From contig DHJA01000270.1 of NCBI GenBank assembly GCA_002404095.1, positions 412 to 18,967 of the forward strand: a DNA stretch of 18,556 bases, in the 5' to 3' direction. A program made the position numbers and the translations under genes. The notes below the pieces were generated by a model, which made no database searches, was not told the DNA's origin, and saw nothing but the letters and a program-made list of their open reading frames with translations. Below are positions 1-6,939 of the stretch, piece by piece. The DNA comes from Planctomycetaceae bacterium UBA4732. Lineage in GTDB: Bacteria > Planctomycetota > Planctomycetia > Gemmatales > Gemmataceae. How positions within the stretch are numbered: position 1 is the first letter of the stretch; each line of letters begins with the position of its first letter.

Positions 1-1
1 C

Positions 2-1639
2 CGGCTCAACCCCCGCAGCGCCTCAGGCGAGGTGATCGCGACCACTCTGAACGCATCCGCCCTGCGCGACCCCGACGGCCGCGCCATCGGGGCCATCGGC
101 ATCCTCCGCGACATGCGCGAGTTGGACAAGGCCAAGGAGGCCGCGGAGATCGCCAACCGGGCGAAGAGCCAGTTTCTGGCGAACATGAGCCACGAACTGC
201 GCACACCCCTGAACGCCATAATTCTGTACACCGAACTGGTTCAGGACGAGGCGACCGACCGGGGGCTGAAAGACTTCCTCCCGGACCTCCAAAAGATTCA
301 CGGGGCGGCCAATCACCTGCTTACACTGATCAACGACGTGCTTGATCTGGCAAAAATTGAGTCCGGCAAGATCGACCTGGTTCCCGAGACCTTCGACATC
401 GCGAGCATGGTGCAAGACGTGGTAACCACGATCGAACCGCTGGCGCATAAGAATGAAAACGTGCTGGAGGTCAGTTGCCCGCCCGACCTGGGCTGCCTGC
501 ACGCCGACCTGACCAAGGTTCGCCAGAGCCTGTTCAACCTGCTCTCCAACGCTTGCAAGTTTACGGAGCGGGGCGCCATTTCCCTTGACGTGGCTCGCGA
601 CGCGGTGCGTGGTCGCGACTGGATAACCTTCCGGGTCACCGACTCGGGCATTGGCATCGCAAGGGACCAGATTGCCCGGCTGTTCGAGCCTTTCTCCCAA
701 GCGGACCCTTCCACCACCCGCAAGTTCGGCGGGACCGGCCTGGGGCTGGCTATCACGCGCCGCTTCTGCGAGATGATGGGAGGCGACATCGACGTCTCCA
801 GCACGCCGGGTAAAGGATCTATTTTCCGCATCCGGCTGCCCGTGGAGATGGTCCCCGGTCGGGAGTCGGCGACCCCCGAACCGCCACGGCGGCGTGGCCA
901 CACGGTTCTGGTGATCGACGGCGACCCGGCCGCGCGCGACGTCCTCAAGCGCTTCCTTGGTGAAAAGGGGTTGCGGGTGGAGACGGCGGCCGATGGCGAG
1001 GAAGGGCTTCGCCTGGCCCGGCAGCTCCGCCCCCTGGTTATCACCCTCGATGTGGTCATGCCCCGGATGGACGGGTGGGCGGTCCTCGCCGCGCTCAAGG
1101 CCGACCCGGAATTGGTTGACATCCCGGTCATCATGCTCTCCGTTGCGGATGACCGGAACCTCGGTTTCACCCGGGGTGCGTCCGACTACCTGACCAAGCC
1201 GATCGACTGGGTCCGCTTCGGCTCGATCCTCAAGAAATACGCGGGCAGCCCGGCCCCCCGGCGGGTCCTGATGGTCGAGGACGACGCCGACACTCGCCAC
1301 ATGCTGCGGGGCATGCTGGAGAAAGAAGGCTGGACAGTAACCGAGGCGGCAGACGGCCACGCCGCCCTGCGCCAGATCACGGAAGACCGGCCGGGTCTGA
1401 TCCTGCTGGATCTGATGATGCCGGGGATGAACGGCTTCGAGTTCATCGCCGGGCTGCGAGAGCGGGCGGCCGGGCAAACCATCCCGATCGTGGTGTTGAC
1501 AGCCAAGGACCTCACGGCTGAAGACCGCCGCCGGCTCAGCGGCTACGTGGAGCGGGTTCTGCGCAAAGGGGAGTTCAGCCGCGGAGAACTCCTGAACGAG
1601 ATGGAGACCCTGCGGGCGGCCGCAGGCGAGCGGGAATAA
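2..1639 (+). CDS. Hybrid histidine kinase with two C-terminal receiver domains (5' end missing)
   Basis: Autophosphorylating sensor kinase that passes phosphate to its own receiver domains and probably to the receiver proteins encoded next. The reading frame is open to the left edge, so the true start lies outside; the GTG at 32 is only the first internal candidate. Residues counted from that GTG: about 1-35 look like the end of a PAS domain (DPDGRAIGAIGILRDM); the H-box SHELRTP has phospho-acceptor His54; the N-box is NLLSNACKF (Asn173); DSGIGI begins at Asp204; and the G2 box GGTGLGL begins at 233. Receiver 1 (about 288-400) has Asp340 in TLDVVMP and Lys in TKPID. Receiver 2 (about 410-520) has Asp460 in LLDLMMP. 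All catalytic motifs look intact, so it should be active. No membrane segment is visible in the part present; the input domains are cut off. The signal sensed is unknown. Confidence 0.93.
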   Translation, partial: RLNPRSASGEVIATTLNASALRDPDGRAIGAIGILRDMRELDKAKEAAEIANRAKSQFLANMSHELRTPLNAIILYTELVQDEATDRGLKDFLPDLQKIHGAANHLLTLINDVLDLAKIESGKIDLVPETFDIASMVQDVVTTIEPLAHKNENVLEVSCPPDLGCLHADLTKVRQSLFNLLSNACKFTERGAISLDVARDAVRGRDWITFRVTDSGIGIARDQIARLFEPFSQADPSTTRKFGGTGLGLAITRRFCEMMGGDIDVSSTPGKGSIFRIRLPVEMVPGRESATPEPPRRRGHTVLVIDGDPAARDVLKRFLGEKGLRVETAADGEEGLRLARQLRPLVITLDVVMPRMDGWAVLAALKADPELVDIPVIMLSVADDRNLGFTRGASDYLTKPIDWVRFGSILKKYAGSPAPRRVLMVEDDADTRHMLRGMLEKEGWTVTEAADGHAALRQITEDRPGLILLDLMMPGMNGFEFIAGLRERAAGQTIPIVVLTAKDLTAEDRRRLSGYVERVLRKGEFSRGELLNEMETLRAAAGERE

Positions 1640-1674
1640 CCGGCCCGACGGCGGGCTAGTTGCGGGGGTAGAGT

Positions 1675-2058
1675 ATGGCGAAGATTCTATTGGTCGAGGA
1701 CAATGAGGCGAATCGTGACGGCCTGTCCCGGCACCTGAAACGGCGGGGGTATGAGGTGGTCATGGCCGTGGACGGCCAGCAGGGGATCGCCATGGCACGG
1801 TCGGAGTTGCCCCAGCTAATCCTGATGGACATGAGCCTGCCCGTGCTCGACGGATGGGAGGCCACCCGGCAATTGAAGGCCGACCCGCAGACGCGCTCCA
1901 TCCCCGTCATCGCTCTGACTGCCCACGCCATGGCGGGCGACCGGGAGAAGGCGATCGAGGCCGGCTGCGATGACTACGACACCAAGCCGGTGGAGTTCCC
2001 GCGACTGCTCGCCAAGATCCAGGCCCTGCTGGCCAGGACGGACGCGTCGCGGGAGTGA
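1675..2058 (+). CDS. Stand-alone receiver-domain response regulator (CheY/DivK type), copy 1
   Basis: A 127-residue protein consisting only of a receiver domain, with no DNA-binding or enzymatic output domain. It starts MAKILLVEDN, with the acidic pair Glu8/Asp9. The phospho-acceptor is Asp52 in MDMSLPVLDGW, the switch Thr is Thr82 in ALTAHAM, and the conserved Lys is Lys104 in DTKPVE. It begins 35 bp after the hybrid kinase stop, in the same direction, with a purine-rich GGGGG tract about 7 nt before the ATG. It is therefore probably co-transcribed and phosphorylated by that kinase. Single-domain regulators of this kind act by protein-protein contact or as phosphorelay intermediates; the output partner is not visible here. 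It is a close paralogue of the next gene. Confidence 0.93.
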   Translation: MAKILLVEDNEANRDGLSRHLKRRGYEVVMAVDGQQGIAMARSELPQLILMDMSLPVLDGWEATRQLKADPQTRSIPVIALTAHAMAGDREKAIEAGCDDYDTKPVEFPRLLAKIQALLARTDASRE

Positions 2059-2109
2059 ATGGCGTCCGGGCCTGGATGCGACCATCGCGCGGCCTCGGGG
2101 GAAAGAGCG

Positions 2110-2520
2110 ATGCCGAAGATTTTGCTGGTCGAAGACAACCAGGACAGTCGGGAAGGCCTGGCGCGGCGGCTCCAGCGGCGGGGGTATGAGGTTCTCCTCG
2201 CTTGCGATGGGCGGCAGGGGGTGGCCCTAGCCCAGTCCGAGTCTCCGGATCTGGTCTTGATGGACATGAATCTGCCTGTGCTCGACGGCTGGGAAGCGAC
2301 GCGGCAACTGAAAGCGGCGGCCGAGACCCGCGACCTTCCCATCATCGCGCTAACCGCCCACGCCCTGGCGAGTGATCGAATCCGGACGCTAGAGACCGGC
2401 TGTGCGGACTACCACACCAAGCCGGTGGATCTCCCTCGCCTGTTGACGCAGATCGAGGCAGTGCTGAAGAACCGAGGCAGGGGACCGGCAGGTTCTCCCG
2501 GGGCTTCCCCTTCCACCTAG
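2110..2520 (+). CDS. Stand-alone receiver-domain response regulator, copy 2
   Basis: A 136-residue receiver protein starting MPKILLVEDN, with Asp52 (MDMNLPVLDGW), Thr82 (ALTAHAL) and Lys104 (HTKPVD) all conserved. I place the start at ATG 2110 rather than the in-frame ATG at 2059, because the family begins at MPKILLVEDN and a GGGGGAAAGAG ribosome-binding site lies just before 2110. By eye it matches copy 1 at about 79 of the first 120 residues without gaps, so the pair is a tandem duplication. A short Gly/Pro/Ser tail (about 123-136) is absent from copy 1. Its TAG stop (2518-2520) is the first three bases of the inverted-repeat element that follows, so the tail may derive partly from an insertion event. 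Probably fed by the upstream hybrid kinase. Confidence 0.92.
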   Translation: MPKILLVEDNQDSREGLARRLQRRGYEVLLACDGRQGVALAQSESPDLVLMDMNLPVLDGWEATRQLKAAAETRDLPIIALTAHALASDRIRTLETGCADYHTKPVDLPRLLTQIEAVLKNRGRGPAGSPGASPST

Positions 2521-2660
2521 TGGTCCGTCACGGGTGGAACGATGGGCGAGTAGGTCGTGGCGGCGGCTTCCAGCCGCCGGTTTTTCAAACCCTCGGATAG
2601 TCCCGGCGCCTGGAAGCCGCCGCTACGTGGACCCATCCATCCAGACTTGACGGAACACTA
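2518..2660. mobile_element. MITE-like palindromic element of about 143 bp between convergent genes
   Basis: The ends form a terminal inverted repeat: TAGTGGTCCGTCA at 2518-2530 and TGACGGAACACTA at 2648-2660, matching at 12 of 13 positions when one arm is reverse-complemented. One more matching pair outside extends the ends to CTAG...CTAG. Inside, GTGGCGGCGGCTTCCAG pairs with CTGGAAGCCGCCGCTAC (16 of 17), and GATGGG/CCCATC also match, so most of the element folds on itself. It has no coding capacity. Small size, inverted ends and a TA/CTAG boundary fit a non-autonomous element such as those mobilised by IS630/Tc1-type transposases; that assignment is inference. Alternatively it is a bidirectional terminator for the two convergent genes. 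Both flanking stop codons lie in its ends. Confidence 0.6.
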
Positions 2661-4112
2661 GCGCTTCATACGGTTGCCAAGGACGAAGCCAAGCATCCCG
2701 GTCAGGACCGTGCCCAGAAGGGCCTGCACGCCGGTAAGAAGGCGGGCAAACTCATTGGCGGGCAACAACCCCACTGGCGGCTGGGCGGACGTAATCATGG
2801 AGAACATGGCGAAGACGGCCAGATCGGCCGGGCTGCGCGTCGGCACCCGTATTACGCCCTCGGGAGTATTCACGACATGCACCACGCTGCCGGTCAGGCC
2901 GTAGAGGAGAAGGAAAAGAAGGTAGACGCCGAGCATGCAACCCAGCACGCGCGGAACGCTCTCGCCGTAGTCGGACATCCACTCGGTTAGTTGATCGCTG
3001 ACGTACTTGGCATACCCGGACGCCGCAGCCCGCCAGTCGTGTCGAGCACGCGCGGCCCTTCCCCGCTGGCGTGCGGCCAGCTTCTGCATGCGGCGCCTCT
3101 TGCGGTAAGCCCAGCTGACCGCGTCGGAGTCGCCCAGGTCGTGAAAGTGTCGCTCCAGGACCAGATAGCCCCGCCTGGCGTCCTCATATTCGCCGGCCAA
3201 CTCTTCGCCAATCGCGCCCCCCAGCTGCGCCTGCCGGAACTGGGCTTTCTCGATCGCGGCCCCGCTGATGTGAATGTGGGTCAGATTGCAGTCGGACAGT
3301 ACTGTGCCTTGCAGCTTGGCGTCTTTCAGAACGGCGCCTTCAAAATTGGTCCGCCCCAGAAAGGCTCCCCGGAGATCGGCGCCTTGGAAGCGTGCGTGTC
3401 GTAGATCAGCTTGCCCCAGAGCGGCGCCCTGGAGATCGGCCCCGGTCAGGTCTGCGCCCCGAAGGTCGGCTTCTGCAAGGATGGCTTTCTGAAGGTCGGC
3501 CCTTGCCAGGACCGCGCCCTCTAATCGGGCGCCCCACAAATCGGCGCCGCGTAGGTTGGCGGCTTCAAAAACAGCCCCGCTGCCGTTGACAAAGCGGAGG
3601 GAGGCTGTCTCCAAGTTAGCGTCCTCGAACATAGCCCCAGTGAGGTTGGCCCCACCGAGGACGGCGCTCCGAAGGTCGGCGCCCGCCAGGTCCGCGCCCT
3701 GGAGGTTGGCTTCTTCCAGCCGCGCCCCCTGAAGGTTAGCTCCCCGAAAGAGAGACTGACCCAGGTCGGCTTCCGCCAGGTCGGCAGCCTCAAGGTTGGC
3801 CAGACTCAGCCCAACTCCTCGAAGGTCGGCCCGCCGGAGCATGGCCCCCCTCCGCTCGGGGTTCCACCAGGGGGCGGGCGCCACGGCGTCTCCGCGGCGG
3901 GCCTCTAGTGACGACCGGCTCAGGTCCACACCGTCCAAGACGGCCCCCACGCCCTCGCGCGCCGGCAGTTCTAGCCGCCCGCGGGGATGTGCCATGATCA
4001 GCCGGAGCACCATATCGGCCCTCTCGGCCGAGGATGCGGTCGCCAACCCCTCAAACGTCTGCGCGGGCGCCTGATACTTTTCTGACTCCGCGGGGCTGGT
4101 TGCGATAGACAC
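2658..4112 (-). CDS. Pentapeptide-repeat protein with channel-like two-helix membrane tail
   Basis: A 484-residue protein. Residues about 89-298 are roughly 42 consecutive A(D/N)LxG-type pentapeptides, which fold into a right-handed quadrilateral beta helix in this family. Residues about 305-345 contain a conserved-looking linker (HFHDLGDSDAVSWAYRKRRR), then EWMSDYGESVPR at about 377-388. Next come a hydrophobic helix (about 389-410), a re-entrant-like segment (about 430-448) and a final hydrophobic helix (about 458-478). This order resembles pentapeptide proteins fused to an Ion_trans_2 two-helix channel. However, the K+ filter (TVGYGD-like) is absent: the equivalent position reads TSAQPPVGLL. 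The start is GTG 4112, supported by GGAG 5 nt upstream. The ligand and function are unknown; the repeat domain would be cytoplasmic if the topology follows the family. Convergent with the receiver genes. Confidence 0.85.
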   Translation of the reverse strand: MSIATSPAESEKYQAPAQTFEGLATASSAERADMVLRLIMAHPRGRLELPAREGVGAVLDGVDLSRSSLEARRGDAVAPAPWWNPERRGAMLRRADLRGVGLSLANLEAADLAEADLGQSLFRGANLQGARLEEANLQGADLAGADLRSAVLGGANLTGAMFEDANLETASLRFVNGSGAVFEAANLRGADLWGARLEGAVLARADLQKAILAEADLRGADLTGADLQGAALGQADLRHARFQGADLRGAFLGRTNFEGAVLKDAKLQGTVLSDCNLTHIHISGAAIEKAQFRQAQLGGAIGEELAGEYEDARRGYLVLERHFHDLGDSDAVSWAYRKRRRMQKLAARQRGRAARARHDWRAAASGYAKYVSDQLTEWMSDYGESVPRVLGCMLGVYLLFLLLYGLTGSVVHVVNTPEGVIRVPTRSPADLAVFAMFSMITSAQPPVGLLPANEFARLLTGVQALLGTVLTGMLGFVLGNRMKR

Positions 4113-4689
4113 AGCTGCTCCAAAGAGAGGCGAGGCATCCCCGGCAGCGAGCTTTGGTCTGAGAGAGCCCGGTCAGGGAAGACCCGACGGCCGCATGATT
4201 ATGCTGTCCACCCTGGCATTCTATTGAACGATGTCGCCGTCCGCGATTCGGAAGCACACCAGCCGGATCCATTCCGAGAAAGTGGCGACAGCGAAGGGCT
4301 TCCACCGAGGACGATGGGCGTCCAGAAGCCCGTGGGGCGGACTCCTCAGGCGGGATAATCCTACGCCGGTGGAAAAATACTACTATTGGCGCGAAATGCT
4401 AGAAACCCGGAGCGCAAATGGCGCAGATGCGTTTCCTCGAACACCACGAACCGAGCCAGGCACTCGCCCTTTGCCGTCTGCACCCAAAGGTCGGCCCGAA
4501 TGTTGAGGGTGGGCGAGGCTGGCGTGAAGCGCTCCATTCTTCCGGTGCAAATCCGGCGTTCGGCGCAAGTCGGCCCGCAAACGGGGAGTGACTCGCTTCG
4601 GCCGCTTCGTTGTTGTTCTAGTGGGGTGAAGGGAGGGGCGTGCGGGGGTGCTGCCTGCCACAAAGAAAAGCTGGGGCGCCGGTCAAGGG
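4113..4689. other. Intergenic region with no supportable gene
   Basis: About 577 bp between the pentapeptide gene (starting at 4112, leftward) and the end of the nucleoside hydrolase gene (4690). Several overlapping open frames exist on both strands at 4361-4718, but none has a recognisable domain, a ribosome-binding site or a clear compositional advantage over the others. The 4113-4230 part is the leader of the pentapeptide gene and is less GC-rich around 4195-4230 (ATTATGCTG, TTCTATTGAA), which could hold its promoter. I could not define -35/-10 boxes with confidence. The 4420-4640 part could be an eroded coding remnant, but I recognise nothing in it. Confidence 0.5.
4118..4121 (-). promoter_or_regulatory. 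Ribosome-binding site fixing the GTG start of the pentapeptide gene
   Basis: Read on the minus strand, GGAG lies 5 nt before GTG 4112 (GGAGCAGCT then GTG). No ATG with a comparable site is near, so this supports the GTG start. Confidence 0.6.
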
Positions 4690-5613
4690 TCATTCCCGGG
4701 AGAGCGTTCGCCGGATAAACTGGCGCACGGCCGAAACGTCCACGTCCACGGCCAGATCAACGTTGGCCTTGGCGGTTGTCCCCCAGCGCACGTCGCAAAC
4801 CGTGACGCCGCGCGTCAGTTCGCCGCGCGTCTCCACGTCCACGGCGACGGATTGCGTCGTAAGCGCCTGAGGCTGCACCAGGGCCACCAACCCGAATACG
4901 TCTTGAAGGTAGAAACCCTCGACGCCGTATAGCCCGGCCGACGCCGCGATGGCGCTCGGGGCGATCTGTCCCAAGAAGCGGCCGGCCGGCGATTCCGGGT
5001 TCGGCAGATGTAATAGTTCGGTCGGCGAAAACACTGCTTTGCGCGTTACATCGAGCGGCAAGAGCGTCACCGGCGCGCCGCAACGAATGACTTGCCGCGC
5101 CGCCGCCGGGTCGCAATAGACGTGAAACTCGGCCGCAGCCGTCACGTCGCCAGCCTCGCGCCACGCGCCGCCCACCATGATGACTCGTTCCACAAGTCCG
5201 CATAGCTCCGGATCGCGGTCCAAGGCCCGCGCAAACGCCGTGGCCGGCCCGATCAAGAGAATAGCGACCTCTTTTGGATACATTCTTACAAGATCGCTAA
5301 TGAGTTTATCGCTGGGATGCGCGTGATGCAATTGTACGCACGGAAATTCCACGCCGCCAAAGCCGTTGGGGCCGTGCAACGCCCGCGCGTCTACGTCGTA
5401 ATCAACCGGCAACGCGTTGCCGAGACGCGGCCAGCGCGGCGGGTCAAGCTGCTCGACGAGAATGTGGACGTTGCGCGTCGCCTGTTCAGCGGAGACGTTG
5501 CCGGCGGTGGCCGCCAAGCCGACTACTTCCAACTCCGGCGCGTACAAAGCCAGCGCCCCGGCGAAGGCGCCGTCGATGCCGAGGTCCGTCACGAGTATTA
5601 CTTTGTGCGCCAT
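4690..5613 (-). CDS. Divergent inosine-uridine-type nucleoside hydrolase
   Basis: A 307-residue member of the nucleoside hydrolase family, which cleaves the N-glycosidic bond of ribonucleosides using a Ca2+-bound water. Family features seen: the N-terminal motif VTDLGIDGA (residues 8-16), AGNVSAEQATRN, HGPNGFGG, the MVGGAW...AEFHVYCDPAAA segment, LDVTRK, and a C-terminal QDVFGLVAL. Compared with the canonical DxDxGxDD site, Asp10 and Asp14 are kept, but position 8 is Val and position 15 is Gly. The usual Asn in AEFN is His, and the His before the C-terminal metal-binding Asp is Gln. Activity may be altered or lost. I chose ATG 5613 over GTG 5619 because the GTG overlaps the GAGGAG ribosome-binding site. 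It follows trpD by 9 bp and is probably co-transcribed; a biochemical link to tryptophan synthesis is not obvious. Confidence 0.85.
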   Translation of the reverse strand: MAHKVILVTDLGIDGAFAGALALYAPELEVVGLAATAGNVSAEQATRNVHILVEQLDPPRWPRLGNALPVDYDVDARALHGPNGFGGVEFPCVQLHHAHPSDKLISDLVRMYPKEVAILLIGPATAFARALDRDPELCGLVERVIMVGGAWREAGDVTAAAEFHVYCDPAAARQVIRCGAPVTLLPLDVTRKAVFSPTELLHLPNPESPAGRFLGQIAPSAIAASAGLYGVEGFYLQDVFGLVALVQPQALTTQSVAVDVETRGELTRGVTVCDVRWGTTAKANVDLAVDVDVSAVRQFIRRTLSRE

Positions 5614-5618
5614 TTTCA

Positions 5619-5624
5619 CTCCTC
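5619..5624 (-). promoter_or_regulatory. Ribosome-binding site that decides the nucleoside hydrolase start
   Basis: GAGGAG on the minus strand sits 5 nt before ATG 5613. It overlaps both the trpD stop codon (5623-5625) and the alternative GTG (5617-5619). This rules against the GTG start and suggests translational coupling to trpD. Confidence 0.7.
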
Positions 5625-6663
5625 AAAGGCGTCCGCTCTCTTGGACCAAGCCGTCCAACACGGCCGAGGCCCGGCCGTCGGCGACGGCGGCGGCGGCCTG
5701 TTCCACACCCTCGGAAAGGGTCGCAACTCGTTCGGCGGCGAGCAGGGCGGCGGCGGCGTTTGCCAAGACTACCCGCAGCGCCGGTCCTTCGTTCCCCGCC
5801 AGGACGCCGCGAATGACGGCCGCGCTCTCTTCCGGTCCGGCCACCCGCAGGTCTTCCAGCGAGCAGGGGGCGAGGCCGAAATCGGCCGGCGTCCACTCCT
5901 GGGCGATGATCGCGCCGTCGCGCACTTGGCGCACAAGCGTCGGCCCGGACAGGCTCACCTCGTCCAAACCATCGCGGCCGCAAACCAGCAAGGCGTGTCG
6001 TGTGCCAAGACGTACCAGCGCGCCGGCCAGGCGATCCAGGTTTTCGGCGCGGCCCACACCGAGAAGCTGATAGGGCGCGCGGGCGGGATTGGCCAACGGT
6101 CCCAGCAAATTAAACAGTGTTGGTACGCCGAGCCGACGCCGCACCGCGGCCACGCGCTGCAAGGCCGGGTGAAAATGCGGGGCGAAACAGAAAGCCATGC
6201 CCACGCGGTCCAGGCAGCGCCGCGCGCAGTTGGCGTCACCCTCCACGGAGACGCCCAGCGCGGCTAGCACGTCGGCGCTGCCGGAGCGGCTCGACGCCGC
6301 GCGGTTGCCGTGCTTCACCACCGGAACCCCCGCCCCCGCCGCTACGAAGGCTGTGGCCGTACTGATGTTGAACGTCCCCGTGCCGTCGCCGCCGGTCCCG
6401 CAAGTGTCGAGATGGTCGTGGCGACCGGAGTGAAACGGGATCATGTATTCACGTAGCACCGCCGCCGCCGTCGCCAGTTCGTCCGCTGTTTCGCCTTTCA
6501 TGCTCAAGGCGATCAGGAGCGAAGCCGTCGCCGTCTCGTCGCAGGCGCCGCCGACCAGACCGTGCATCAGCTCGCACATGCGCACGCCATCAAGGTCGCG
6601 CCGGCTTATGAGCGCGGCGAGAGTGCTGGCAAACCAGGTTGGTGATGGCGTCGGCGCGGACAT
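5623..6663 (-). CDS. trpD: Anthranilate phosphoribosyltransferase
   Basis: A 346-residue cytoplasmic enzyme joining anthranilate and phosphoribosyl pyrophosphate to give phosphoribosyl-anthranilate, the second step of tryptophan synthesis. All diagnostic motifs are present: DTCGTGGDGTGTFNIST (PRPP loop), PVVKHGNRAASSRSGSAD (the second conserved block), FNLLGPLANPA, and the Mg2+ acidic pair in DGLDEVSL. The length is normal for the family. I place the start at ATG 6663 (MSAPTPSPTWFAST). The frame stays open further upstream to a TTG at 6807, but that extension crosses a hairpin repeat and looks non-coding (Arg/Gly-rich, no homology). GGGAG lies 10 nt before ATG 6663. It is followed 9 bp downstream by the nucleoside hydrolase gene. 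No other trp gene is in the window, consistent with dispersed trp genes. Confidence 0.95.
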   Translation of the reverse strand: MSAPTPSPTWFASTLAALISRRDLDGVRMCELMHGLVGGACDETATASLLIALSMKGETADELATAAAVLREYMIPFHSGRHDHLDTCGTGGDGTGTFNISTATAFVAAGAGVPVVKHGNRAASSRSGSADVLAALGVSVEGDANCARRCLDRVGMAFCFAPHFHPALQRVAAVRRRLGVPTLFNLLGPLANPARAPYQLLGVGRAENLDRLAGALVRLGTRHALLVCGRDGLDEVSLSGPTLVRQVRDGAIIAQEWTPADFGLAPCSLEDLRVAGPEESAAVIRGVLAGNEGPALRVVLANAAAALLAAERVATLSEGVEQAAAAVADGRASAVLDGLVQESGRL

Positions 6664-6683
6664 GATCAGGTCGCTCCCGGAAG

Positions 6684-6743
6684 GTGGGCCACGCGCTCCG
6701 CGAGTGGCTTTTCTCCATCCGACTCGCGGAGCGAGTCGGCCAC
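6684..6743. repeat. Twin-hairpin repeat in the trpD leader
   Basis: Two short palindromes lie back to back: GCCACGCGC..GCGAGTGGC around 6688-6708, and CCGACTCGC gga GCGAGTCGG at 6719-6739, the latter with perfect 9-bp arms. The two units are also reverse complements of each other (arms 6684-6705 and 6722-6743, 19 of 22 matching), so alternative pairing into one long stem is possible. It ends about 20 bp before the trpD ATG and so would lie in the 5' leader of its mRNA. This could be an intergenic palindrome of the REP type or a leader structure affecting translation. No leader peptide with Trp codons is seen, so classical attenuation is not supported. Confidence 0.65.
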
Positions 6744-6815
6744 TTTTACGCGGCCGGAGAGATCGGCTCCCCAACGTAAAGATACCCAAAAGCGCGCCGC
6801 CAGCCAAAAGTATTC

Positions 6816-6844
6816 TTTTCTTGTGTACGCCCGTCTATTATACT
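6816..6844 (+). promoter_or_regulatory. Possible lexA promoter
   Basis: An AT-rich island in otherwise GC-rich DNA. A -10-like TATACT (6839-6844) follows a weak -35-like TTTTCT (6816-6821) after a 17-bp spacer, about 95 bp before the lexA ATG. GTTC (6848-6851) and GAAC (6867-6870) form a small inverted pair just downstream, but the spacing (15 bp) and orientation do not match known SOS boxes. Weak call made by eye. Confidence 0.3.
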
Positions 6845-6939
6845 TTAGTTCATATCCCCGATAGCCGAACCGACTCCGGGGTGGCTGCGTCGGCGCCGTA
6901 TTCCAGCCGGGCGACGCACTTAACCAGGAAAGGTAAGTC

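Noticed and set aside
23..1477. Long open frame on the minus strand opposite the hybrid kinase
   Set aside because: It is antisense to a clear kinase with all motifs. GC-rich codon bias keeps the opposite frame open, and no domain is recognisable.
2059..2109. Earlier ATG start for the second receiver gene
   Set aside because: It abuts the previous stop and would add 17 residues before the conserved MPKILLVEDN start, which has its own ribosome-binding site.
4361..4693. Minus-strand open frame in the 4.1-4.7 kb gap
   Set aside because: No ribosome-binding site and no recognisable domain, and it competes with other open frames of similar length in the same stretch. It could be an eroded remnant, but this cannot be supported.
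6664..6807. Extended trpD start at TTG 6807
   Set aside because: The extra 48 residues cross the twin-hairpin repeat, are Arg/Gly-rich and unlike TrpD. ATG 6663 gives the usual length.
6848..6870. SOS box in front of lexA (GTTC...GAAC)
   Set aside because: The half-sites have a 15-bp gap and the opposite orientation to the GAAC-N4-GTTC type; likely chance.
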